A stretch of 48,463 nt of DNA from Synergistaceae bacterium (GTDB taxonomy: Bacteria > Synergistota > Synergistia > Synergistales > Synergistaceae), in NCBI GenBank assembly GCA_031269245.1, contig JAISZL010000019.1, positions 1 through 48,463 of the forward strand, read 5' to 3'. The translations under genes were made by a program, and so were the position numbers. Below are positions 25,043 through 31,967 of this stretch, in pieces. Position 1 is the stretch's first letter; every line of letters begins with the position of its first letter. The notes beneath the pieces are model-generated. The model searched no databases, was not told where the DNA came from, and was given only the letters and a program-made list of their open reading frames with translations.

Positions 25043-25062
25043 AAAATTTATGCGCAAATCAA
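25034..25062 (-). promoter_or_regulatory. Sigma-70-type promoter of korDABC
   Basis: Reverse strand: TTGATT (25062-25057), 17-bp spacer, TATATT (25039-25034). Five of six and five of six bases match the consensus. Transcription would begin near 25027, leaving a leader of about 105 nt before korD. Confidence 0.78.
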
Positions 25063-25261
25063 GTAAAAACAGACGACTTTCGATTTCACGAAAATTTCAA
25101 AAAATTTTACCTCGCTAACAAGTTCCGTGCCTGCGTTGACTTTGAGAGAATCGTGTTATAGCGAAAACACCAAGCTGTCCGCCGCAAAACACAGCAAAGC
25201 GAGAGGCTGTGTTCCATCGCCCCTCGCGGATTGCCGTTTCGCTCCGGAACATTTTAAGCTA

Positions 25262-25373
25262 AGGAAACGCTGATCAATTCGCCTCGACGACATTTTGCCG
25301 TTTTTAGGACAGGGATGCAACAAGGCTTTCAATCTTCACCCTTCAGACCCCTAACTATAAATCAGCCTTTCCT
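25262..25373. repeat. 112-bp inverted-repeat element related to the dispersed repeat family
   Basis: AGGAAACGCTGAT (25262-25274) and ATCAGCCTTTCCT (25361-25373) are inverted with one mismatch. Inside the right half is CTTCACCCTTCAG, the reverse complement of the CTGAAGGGTGAAG block of the ~107-bp element. A partial relative begins at 31069. It lies 11 bp past the beta-subunit stop and might form the 3' end of that mRNA. Confidence 0.65.
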
Positions 25374-25383
25374 CAAAAAAGCG

Positions 25384-26532
25384 CTATGTGATATTCGGCT
25401 CCATTATCAGCTCGCCTCGCGCAAAACGCCTGTAATCAAGCATGGACAAATCTATGTCGGGCGCGTTGCCGGTCAGCTGCTGGGCCAGGACCTTCCCAGC
25501 TATGGGCGCGAGCATGAACCCGTGCCCGGAGTACCCGGTGGAGTGGTAGAAGTTCTTCACATCCGTCTCGCCAATTATGGGCGATCCGTCTGGAGTCATG
25601 TCGTATAGCCCAGCCCAGTGGCGCACGACCCTTATCTCCTTCGTAACGGGCAGGAGCTTGTTTAAGACGCGGCTCATGGCCGTTATGAACTGCCACGTGC
25701 TCTTGTTCTCAAAGTCCTGGGGATGCCCGGCCGGGCTCATACCGCAGATGATAGAGCCGTGGGGGCGCTGCTGGATGTAGTAGTTGCCGGAGAAGCTCAT
25801 GAGCATCGGAGGGCACACCCCAGCTTCGACCGGCTCCGTTATCATTATCTCATGCCGCTCCCCCCAATTGGGCAGATCCACCCCCGCGAACTTAGCCACA
25901 ATCTGGGAGTAGGCCCCGGAGCAGTTTATTACCACATCGGCGTCGATGTGGCCTCTCGACGTGTCAACCCCGACGGCCCTGCCTCCTTTGACGGTTATTC
26001 CCGTGCACTCCGTCCTCTTGAAGTACGAGACGCCGAGTTTCTTAGCGGCCTCCAAATACGCGAAGGCGGTGAGAAATGGGTCTGCGTGCCCGTCGCGGGC
26101 GTGGTACGTGAAGCCCTCGGCGTCCGACGCGTCGAGCGCGGGGCATATCTTCCTGGCCTCGGAGAGCGTAACGGACCTGCTCTTGATGCCAAGGCCGTTC
26201 TGAAGCGCCATGCCCTTCTTCAGGTTCTCGAACTCGTTCTGGGAGTACGCGACCAGGAGATATCCTCCCTGGTTGAGGCCAACGGACATCCCCAACTCAT
26301 CCTCAAGGCTCTCGAAGATGTCGAGCGCCGCTATCCCGAGCCGGCAGTTCATCTCGGTACCCCACTGTGCGCGAATCCCAGCTCCGCACCTTCCGGTGGA
26401 CCCGCCGCACACCGTGCCCTTTTCTATGACCGCCACGTCACGTCTGCCTAAGCGCGTCAAGTAGTACGCGGTCGCGATCCCGACGATGCCCCCGCCTACG
26501 ATCACTACGTCCGCCCTGTTTTTCCACTCCAT
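25384..26532 (-). CDS. FAD-dependent amino-acid dehydrogenase, beta (catalytic) subunit, second operon
   Basis: A 382-residue paralogue of the protein at 13102: 'DVVIVGGGIVGIATAYYLTRL', 'IEKGTVCGGSTGRCGAGIRAQW' and 'GYSGHGFMLAPIAGKVLAQQL'. The fold is that of DadA, sarcosine oxidase, HcnC and the proline dehydrogenase beta subunit. It is the last of five genes that keep the same order as the first operon. Differences outside the flavin motifs suggest a different substrate. Nearby YheO-type regulator and Ldh_2 reductase genes point to D-amino or cyclic imino acids, but this is inference. Confidence 0.88.
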   Translation of the reverse strand: MEWKNRADVVIVGGGIVGIATAYYLTRLGRRDVAVIEKGTVCGGSTGRCGAGIRAQWGTEMNCRLGIAALDIFESLEDELGMSVGLNQGGYLLVAYSQNEFENLKKGMALQNGLGIKSRSVTLSEARKICPALDASDAEGFTYHARDGHADPFLTAFAYLEAAKKLGVSYFKRTECTGITVKGGRAVGVDTSRGHIDADVVINCSGAYSQIVAKFAGVDLPNWGERHEIMITEPVEAGVCPPMLMSFSGNYYIQQRPHGSIICGMSPAGHPQDFENKSTWQFITAMSRVLNKLLPVTKEIRVVRHWAGLYDMTPDGSPIIGETDVKNFYHSTGYSGHGFMLAPIAGKVLAQQLTGNAPDIDLSMLDYRRFARGELIMEPNIT

Positions 26533-26543
26533 GCGGCCTCACC

Positions 26544-26834
26544 TCACTCCGATGCAAGCAAGCCCGTCTTTATGGGCTTGACGGGCGGCCGAACCGTTCC
26601 GGCCTCCACCTGGTCGATTGGCACGCCAAGCCTGCGGGAGAGCTCGCGCAGTATTATGTCCTGGCAGCCCCTTCCCTGGCACGGCCCCATGCCGACGCGC
26701 AGGACCCTCTTCAGCTCGTTGAACGTGTCGCAGCCTCTGTCGATCCACTCCCTTATCTCGTCAAGGGTGATCTCCTCACACCTGCAGACGATCACTTCTT
26801 TTTCAGCTTTTTTGGCGTCGCCCATTTCAGCCAC
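26544..26834 (-). CDS. BFD-like [2Fe-2S] subunit, second operon
   Basis: A 96-residue BFD-fold protein with 'IVCRCEEITLDEIREW' and 'GMGPCQGRGCQDIIL', equivalent to 14271-14594. Its start overlaps the ferredoxin gene by eight bases and it ends 11 bp before the beta subunit. It should connect the flavin centres of the alpha and beta subunits. Confidence 0.88.
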   Translation of the reverse strand: MAEMGDAKKAEKEVIVCRCEEITLDEIREWIDRGCDTFNELKRVLRVGMGPCQGRGCQDIILRELSRRLGVPIDQVEAGTVRPPVKPIKTGLLASE

Positions 26835-27333
26835 CTACCTTTATGGCTCTTATGTCGTTCGCGAATTCCTTTGGGGCGGAGACGTGAATGACATAGGTTT
26901 TATCCCGCTTTGGCTCGATCACGGCCTCGACCGTCCCCTTGGCGAGCGCCTCCCCGGAGCGTCCCAGGCAGGTTACGGAGTCTCCCTTCGACGGCAGGGG
27001 CAGCATCTCGTAAGGCAGTTTGTAGAGGGCCTTGTCCTTGCCGAAGGAGAGGTCCACGACGAAGCATGCAAGCCCGGGGCACACGGCGACGCAGATCGCG
27101 CAGCCCGTGCATTTTTCGTAGTCTATCACAGGAGTGTCGTTGATATCCTCGAATGGAAGTATGGCGCCTGTCGGGCAGCTGGTCGCACAGGGGTTGCAGG
27201 GTATGCGCTGCGGACACTCGACTATGACCAAGCCGGACTTCTTTGCCTTCCACTTGTCGCAGGGAGGTCGGATCGCCCCCGGCCGCTCGTCTGTCAGGAT
27301 TCCGCTGTTGAAAAGGGACTCGCTTTCACTCAT
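26827..27333 (-). CDS. Two-cluster ferredoxin-type subunit with a C-terminal extra domain, second operon
   Basis: A 168-residue paralogue of 14595-15113, with 'CPQRIPCNPCATSCP' and 'CTGCAICVAVCPGLAC' and the same Fe-S-free C-terminal part ('YEMLPLPSKGDSVTCLGR'). The ATG at 27333, preceded by GGGAGG, makes it begin MSESESLFNSG; the frame is open to 27396 but without support. It overlaps the alpha-subunit end by eight bases. Confidence 0.85.
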   Translation of the reverse strand: MSESESLFNSGILTDERPGAIRPPCDKWKAKKSGLVIVECPQRIPCNPCATSCPTGAILPFEDINDTPVIDYEKCTGCAICVAVCPGLACFVVDLSFGKDKALYKLPYEMLPLPSKGDSVTCLGRSGEALAKGTVEAVIEPKRDKTYVIHVSAPKEFANDIRAIKVGG

Positions 27334-28435
27334 TGCAACACGCCTCCCATCCGCCGCGCGACACCTTGACGATGCCGGAGCGTATCTTCTCCCCAACCTC
27401 CCCGGCCCTCAGGTGGTCAAGCCGCGCCCAGTACTCGTCCAGTTTTTCCATCTTAGCGGGGAGGCCTAAGCTGTTCGCCGCGCAGAGGCCGGCAATGCGT
27501 CCCTCGACCATCGCCGCGCTCGCCTCCTCTATGCCCATCGCGTCGCCCGCGGACCAGAAATCCGGGTTTGAAGTCCTCATGGTACGATCCCGCTCCGCTA
27601 CGGAGCCGCATAGCTCCGGCACGTATCTCATCTTGCACCCAGCGTGCGACAGTATCTCCGTGGTGGGGGAAAGCCCAACCGCCAGGCAGATGACGTCACA
27701 ATCGACGCTCCGCTCCTGTCCGGTGGGGTTGAATTTGTCGTCGAGCTCCGTTATCACCGCGCCCTCGACCACACGCCCGCCCAAAGCCTCCTTTATGGAA
27801 TGCTTGAGCAAAATCGGCACGCCGAGCCTTCTGATCTTCGCGGCGTGGACCCAGTAGCCGCCGATCCTGGGCATCGCCTCAACCACCGCCGCCACCTCCA
27901 CTCCCGCCTGCATGAGCTGGTAGCTGACGATGAGCCCTATGTTGCCCGCGCCAACCATCAGAACTCGCCTGCCCGGGGTCACCCCGTAGACGTTCATGAG
28001 CGTCTGCACCGCGCCCGCCCCATACACACCGGGGAGATCGTTGTTCGGGAACGGTATGAGTCGCTCAGACGCGCCGGTGGCGATTATCGCCCTCCGCGCT
28101 TTGATCCGAGAGTACGAATCCTCCCCCCGCATGACGGTGAACGTCTTGTCCTCCGCGTAGTAACCCGTGACCGTCGCGTTGGTCAGTACCTCCACGCCGC
28201 GCCCGCACTCCTCGATCTCGTCCAGGAGGATACCCGCTATTTTGTAGCCCCTCGTCCCGGCGTACTCGTCCTTGCTCCCGAAGAATTTATGGGTCTGCTT
28301 GACGAGCTGCCCTCCAAGCTGGAGGTCGCTCTCGACGACTAGTACCCTCGCCCCGCACGATGCGGCCTCGGACGCCGCGGAGAGCCCCGCCGCGCCGCCG
28401 CCCACCACGAGAATGTCAGTTGAGATATCAGTCAT
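27326..28435 (-). CDS. NAD/FAD-dependent oxidoreductase, alpha subunit, second operon
   Basis: A 369-residue HcnB-like flavoprotein: 'ILVVGGGAAGLSAASEAA', 'VLVVESDLQLGGQLVKQTHK', 'VLMVGAGNIGLIVSYQLMQ' and 'WSAGDAMGIEEASAAMVEG'. It is nearly collinear with the first-operon alpha subunit (15100-16212), with long identical stretches across the nucleotide-binding sites, so the duplication is clear. It lies 12 bp after the [2Fe-2S] subunit gene. Confidence 0.9.
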   Translation of the reverse strand: MTDISTDILVVGGGAAGLSAASEAASCGARVLVVESDLQLGGQLVKQTHKFFGSKDEYAGTRGYKIAGILLDEIEECGRGVEVLTNATVTGYYAEDKTFTVMRGEDSYSRIKARRAIIATGASERLIPFPNNDLPGVYGAGAVQTLMNVYGVTPGRRVLMVGAGNIGLIVSYQLMQAGVEVAAVVEAMPRIGGYWVHAAKIRRLGVPILLKHSIKEALGGRVVEGAVITELDDKFNPTGQERSVDCDVICLAVGLSPTTEILSHAGCKMRYVPELCGSVAERDRTMRTSNPDFWSAGDAMGIEEASAAMVEGRIAGLCAANSLGLPAKMEKLDEYWARLDHLRAGEVGEKIRSGIVKVSRGGWEACCNE

Positions 28436-28447
28436 GCCTCCAACACC

Positions 28448-28786
28448 TCACTCTGGAAGAATAGGGGCGATGCGCGCATGCCCCCTGCCGTGCTGCGTCT
28501 CGACCTTCATCCCGGCTTCCAGGGGCGTGACGCAGGTTCTCACGTTTGGAACTCCGTCCACAACCATAAAGCAACTGCTGCACTTCCCAATGGCGCAGAA
28601 AAAACCCCTGGGGCGCCTCATGTTCGGGGTCTCGCGGTAAACTCTGACGCCGTTCGCGTGAAGAGCGGCCGCAATAGGAGCGCCCTCGAATCCCTCCATG
28701 GACGCTCCGTCGAAGGTGAACTCGACCTTCTCTCCCCTTTTAAAGTAAGATAAGTCGAGCACTGGGTGTTCCGCAATAAGCTCCAT
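28448..28786 (-). CDS. HcnA-like (2Fe-2S)-binding subunit, second operon
   Basis: A 112-residue [2Fe-2S] protein with 'VEFTFDGASMEGFEGAPIAAAL' and 'CAIGKCSSCFMVVDGVPNVRTC'. The ATG at 28786 is eight bases after GGAGGG and gives MELIAEHPVLD, matching the first-operon start MPLIERHPILD; upstream ATGs (28792, 28807) are less well placed. It is the first gene of the second five-gene set, 64 bp after the YheO-type regulator. Confidence 0.9.
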   Translation of the reverse strand: MELIAEHPVLDLSYFKRGEKVEFTFDGASMEGFEGAPIAAALHANGVRVYRETPNMRRPRGFFCAIGKCSSCFMVVDGVPNVRTCVTPLEAGMKVETQHGRGHARIAPILPE

Positions 28787-28850
28787 CGACATTCCCTCCG
28801 TCCTCAATCAAAGTCGGCATGTTCCGCGCGACCTGCCTTAGTACGAGATT

Positions 28851-29540
28851 TCAGCGCGATAACGATCGGTCCCCGCCCCCCTTCTCTATCTCCCTGATGT
28901 ATCCGTAAATGGTGAACTTGCTGTTGCCCATCTCTCCCGCTATGTACTCCACAGCGCCCTTCATGAGGAAGAAGCCCCTCTTCATGAGGTTTTTTATGAT
29001 GATTTTTTTTTGGCTTTTGGAGAGCTCGGAGATGGGCTTGTCGACCAGTCCTTTTATCTCCCTAAAGACGTCGTTGAACACGTCGTCCATCTCGAGCCCG
29101 AAGAATTCGTTGACCGGCTCGCTACCGGCATCCCCGCCGGATGAGACGAGGGAATCGATGAACTCCCTGGCGGCCAGGGCTCTCGTGGTGTCGAAGTGGA
29201 TGCACAGAAGGCCTATTATCTCTCCGTCGCCGTCGCGCAGGGCGATGACCCCGCACTTTATGAGCTTGCCGTTGTTCGCCCTGGCGATGTAGGTGTGGAC
29301 GTCGTTGGGTTTTGCGAAAACGCCTGAGTTCAAGAGCTCGAGGCCGTAAACCGACATGGGCGACCCCAGCGACCTGCCGGTGACGTGACCGTTTGCGCAG
29401 GCGACTATGGAGCGCTCGAGGCGGCTGACGTCGTGCAACAGCACCTCGCAGTCGTTCCCTAGGATCTCGGCGAGGCCATACACGAGCTGCGCGTATTGGC
29501 CGAGCTTTGGGTGAATGCCGCGCAAATCACTGGAATGCAT
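28851..29540 (-). CDS. YheO/DauR-family transcriptional regulator
   Basis: A 229-residue regulator. The N-terminal YheO-type PAS domain (about 8-120) shows 'GNDCEVLLHDVSRLERSIVA', 'NGHVTGRSLGSPMSVYGLEL' and 'GVIALRDGDGEIIGLLCIHF'. The C-terminal helix-turn-helix (about 165-225) shows 'KRGFFLMKGAVEYIAGEMG' and 'FTIYGYIREIEK'. The ATG at 29540 follows GGAGG by seven bases; an upstream ATG at 29558 lacks a site. The family includes DauR, which controls D-arginine catabolism. Here it precedes and probably controls the second dehydrogenase operon. Its own promoter carries a palindrome over the -10 box, suggesting autoregulation. Confidence 0.9.
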   Translation of the reverse strand: MHSSDLRGIHPKLGQYAQLVYGLAEILGNDCEVLLHDVSRLERSIVACANGHVTGRSLGSPMSVYGLELLNSGVFAKPNDVHTYIARANNGKLIKCGVIALRDGDGEIIGLLCIHFDTTRALAAREFIDSLVSSGGDAGSEPVNEFFGLEMDDVFNDVFREIKGLVDKPISELSKSQKKIIIKNLMKRGFFLMKGAVEYIAGEMGNSKFTIYGYIREIEKGGGDRSLSR

Positions 29541-29586
29541 ACCGCATCCTCCGCTCATTTATTCGACTGTGCTCAAGCTTACGATG

Positions 29587-29600
29587 AACTAATGTTAGTT
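29587..29600. promoter_or_regulatory. Inverted repeat over the YheO-type gene's -10 box (operator candidate)
   Basis: AACTAA-TG-TTAGTT is a perfect 6-2-6 inverted repeat overlapping the predicted -10 hexamer. The placement suits repression, possibly by the regulator itself. Confidence 0.55.
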
Positions 29601-29620
29601 TTAACACAAATAATTGTCAA
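29592..29620 (-). promoter_or_regulatory. Promoter of the YheO-type regulator gene
   Basis: Reverse strand: TTGACA (29620-29615, exact consensus), 17-bp spacer, TAACAT (29597-29592, four of six). The start would be near 29585, about 45 nt before the ATG. The five dehydrogenase genes may be read from here as well, since only 64 bp separate them from the regulator. Confidence 0.72.
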
Positions 29621-29850
29621 CCGCTAATAAGCAAAATATGAAAAGTGGATGTTTTGATATGAAGAAAGAAGAAAACAGGACGAGAAACAAGGCAAACCGC
29701 ATCCATCAGGTATTTTTACACTGAGCACAAACTAATTTACCGTTCAATGAAAGGCGGAAATGGGGACAATTTTTTGTGCGGCAGAGCGCCGCGTCTTGCG
29801 GCATCGCCCGAAACCAGAGTCATAAAACGCTTGAATGTCGTTTAGGCCAT

Positions 29851-30960
29851 TTAATCTTCGAAGGGGAAACGATACCGCGTCAGCCCCAGCTCGTCGCGAA
29901 TTGCCGCGAGCTCGCGCTGTACTCCCTCGTTGACCAGCACACCGGTGTCCTTGCGCTCCATCCAGGCGAGGTATTCCTTTTCCCCGGCCGTGTATATCCG
30001 GTCGTGCCCCGGCGCCTTTCTTGAGTTCCTCAATGCGCGCAGGATATCCCCCGCCGTCTTTTTGAAAACCTCCAGAGGGATGAACGCTTCGACGTCTATG
30101 GCTATGAAGAAGTGGCCGAGGTGGAACTTGCGCTTCCCTCCGTCCTCCCCGACTCCAGTCAGCCCTTTCATGAAGAGGCCGTTCTGAAGCGCGGAGCAGA
30201 GTATTTCGACCACGGTGGCATAACCGTACCCCTTGTAGCCCGCCAACTCCTCCCCTATCCCTCCAAGCGGAGCCAGGGCGGCGGTCCCCTTCACTAGCGC
30301 GGTCAGTATCTCCTCAGAGTCCGTCATTGGCGAGCCGTCCTCCTCTATCACAGTACCCTCAGGAGTTGAAAGCCCGTTGCGAGCCCATGCCTCGATGGTT
30401 CCCCTCTGCACTATGGAGGTGGCGCAGTCAAGGACGAAGTCAAACGGCTCGTCGGTCGGGATCCCGAACGTCAGCGGATTCGTCCCCAACATGTTGTCTA
30501 TACCGAACGTAGGCGCTATCGACGGCCGCGCGTTGGTCCCGGTGATCCCGATGCAACCCTCCTCAGTAGCCATAGTGGCATAATATCCGGCGATGCCGTA
30601 GTGAGTCGAGTTGGTCGCGGCCACCATGCCAAGACCGTGCCGCTTGGCCTTGGCGATCGCCATTCGCATCGACTTCACGCCAACGACCTGCCCCATTCCG
30701 TCGTGCCCGTCCACGACCGCTGTGGCAGGTCCCTCTTTGATCACCTCGAAGAGCGTGACGGGGCTTTGGATGTTCTCCTTTATGCGGTCCAGGTATATGG
30801 GCTTCAGGCGGTTCAACCCATGCGACTCTATCCCCCTTCGGTCGGATTCCAGCAGAACGTCCGCACAGATTCTGGCGTCCTCCTCGGGAATGCCGTAGCC
30901 GCTGAATACATCCATGATGAAACTATCGATAAGATCCCATGGGATCGATATATAAGGCAT
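29851..30960 (-). CDS. Malate/L-lactate dehydrogenase (Ldh_2) family NAD(P)H oxidoreductase
   Basis: A 369-residue Ldh_2-family enzyme. 'RGIESHGLNRLKPIYLDRI', 'VVDGHDGMGQVVG', 'ATNSTHYGIAGYYATMA' (with the catalytic His) and 'NPLTFGIPTD' are typical. Members reduce 2-oxo acids (malate, lactate, ureidoglycolate) or cyclic imines (delta1-piperideine-2-carboxylate and delta1-pyrroline-2-carboxylate). Genomic closeness to an amino-acid dehydrogenase and a DauR-like regulator favours an imine/2-oxoacid reductase role, but this is inference. The ATG follows GGAGGAG by six bases. Confidence 0.88.
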   Translation of the reverse strand: MPYISIPWDLIDSFIMDVFSGYGIPEEDARICADVLLESDRRGIESHGLNRLKPIYLDRIKENIQSPVTLFEVIKEGPATAVVDGHDGMGQVVGVKSMRMAIAKAKRHGLGMVAATNSTHYGIAGYYATMATEEGCIGITGTNARPSIAPTFGIDNMLGTNPLTFGIPTDEPFDFVLDCATSIVQRGTIEAWARNGLSTPEGTVIEEDGSPMTDSEEILTALVKGTAALAPLGGIGEELAGYKGYGYATVVEILCSALQNGLFMKGLTGVGEDGGKRKFHLGHFFIAIDVEAFIPLEVFKKTAGDILRALRNSRKAPGHDRIYTAGEKEYLAWMERKDTGVLVNEGVQRELAAIRDELGLTRYRFPFED

Positions 30961-31376
30961 GAGTTCTCCTCCAAGCCAGCTGAAATTTTTATTTTAACGC
31001 GACTCAGACGTCCTCACCATACAATGCGAGGCGCGCTTATGTCAAGGCCGCCCGTCCGACTCTTAACTAGGAAACGCTGATTTATGTCAAAGGCCTGAAG
31101 ATCGAGGATTCAAACCACTTCGGAACCCGCGACCCAAAAATCCTCATGCCGCGCATGTCCCCTGTTATTATTATGATTTAACTCAGTAAAAACAACTATT
31201 TTAATATACGACATTGCCACTATTTTATACTTCACTATAAAAACTAAAATCACTAATGTTGAGGTCTTTTGAGGTTTTATAGAGGAATATACCGAATCTA
31301 TCCGGCGGGTATTGCCGAATCATCCTTTCGAGCGCACCCGCGTGTATATGCCTAACCACAGCCGGGGGCGAGGAAG
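30961..31376. other. Divergent gene-free region between the Ldh_2 gene and a plus-strand hypothetical gene
   Basis: About 415 bp. A fragment related to the inverted-repeat element begins at 31069. The segment 31160-31300 is strongly AT-rich, suggesting promoters or acquired DNA. No hexamer pair with good spacing was settled on. No gene is supported. Confidence 0.6.
31069..31116 (+). repeat. Partial copy of the inverted-repeat element of 25262-25373
   Basis: AGGAAACGCTGATTTAT, then CCTGAAG and GGATTCAAACC follow the order of the reverse complement of the 25-kb element's right end. Its TCAAAGGCCTGAAG part also matches the start of copies A and C. No second terminal repeat was found here, so it is likely truncated. 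Confidence 0.55.
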
Positions 31377-31862
31377 ATGCGAATACATATAGACTATATA
31401 GAGACAGCCAACTTGCTCTTCATCCAGCGCGACGAACTCTTCAGTCAGGGAATAGCGCCTTTGCAGCGAGAACCGTTTTACGACAACCTCTTCGACGCCG
31501 TCGCTGCCAAATGGAAGAACAAGACCTTCGTTTTTTCCGACTATACCGTCGAGCCAATCGCGGGCAAGGTCGTGTTGCGCGAAAAAAAGAATATATTGCG
31601 CCGATTCAAAAACGACTGGCACAATATCCGCATCTTCGGCTCGGATTCGGCTCTGCGGCCGGAGCTGACCTTTTCGATATTCTCAAGCATCAACGTTTTT
31701 GAGAGGTCAATCCGCAAAGCGCTGGGCTCCGGGAAAAACGTCGATTTCCACAGATTCATGCTCGACAACAACGTGCAACTGTACCCAGAGGACAGGTACG
31801 CCATATATCCCTCCGAATACCCCTTCGCGAATTTCCGCAAAAAGTGGGTCTTGGGCTGCTGA
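31377..31862 (+). CDS. Hypothetical protein, unrecognised
   Basis: A 161-residue open frame with balanced amino-acid composition and an ATG eight bases after a GGGGG tract. It is rich in aromatic and basic residues ('FVFSDYTVEPIAGKVVLREKK', 'RPELTFSIFSSINVFERSIR'), soluble, with no signal peptide or membrane segment. Its base composition is noticeably more AT-rich than neighbours. An overlapping reverse frame (31541-31897) looks less protein-like. I recognise no family. It precedes hydF on the same strand but hydF has its own promoter. Confidence 0.55.
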   Translation: MRIHIDYIETANLLFIQRDELFSQGIAPLQREPFYDNLFDAVAAKWKNKTFVFSDYTVEPIAGKVVLREKKNILRRFKNDWHNIRIFGSDSALRPELTFSIFSSINVFERSIRKALGSGKNVDFHRFMLDNNVQLYPEDRYAIYPSEYPFANFRKKWVLGC

Positions 31863-31892
31863 ACCCGCAGCCTCCTCGCCTCGCGAAACACG

Positions 31893-31922
31893 TTCAACGC
31901 CGCGGCTTCGCTGTGCTATAAT
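31893..31922 (+). promoter_or_regulatory. Extended -10 promoter of the hydF-aspA operon
   Basis: TGCTATAAT (31914-31922) is an exact extended -10 element. TTCAAC (31893-31898) lies 18 bp upstream as a weak -35. The start would be near 31929, about 39 nt before the hydF ATG. Confidence 0.75.
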
Positions 31923-31967
31923 TTTTCGAAGTAAAGATATTGGCGGTGCCGGAATGGGGGGCGCGAC

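Larger units (their letters stand above)
24923..25383. other. Region between korD and the second dehydrogenase operon
   Basis: About 460 bp. It holds the kor leader, its promoter with an overlapping palindrome, and a 112-bp inverted-repeat element close to the end of the dehydrogenase operon. The segment 25060-25150 is AT-rich. I see no gene in it. Confidence 0.65.
29541..29850. other. AT-rich region between the YheO-type gene and the Ldh_2 gene
   Basis: About 310 bp with the regulator's promoter and operator candidate. The stretch 29600-29730 is AT-rich compared with surrounding genes. No coding frame is supported. The Ldh_2 gene ends at 29851 on the same strand with no clear terminator. 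Confidence 0.6.

Noticed and set aside
31541-31897. 118-codon reverse frame
   Set aside because: It overlaps the plus-strand hypothetical gene almost completely, has no ribosome binding site and no recognised motif. The plus-strand frame is longer and in line with hydF. The choice is not certain.
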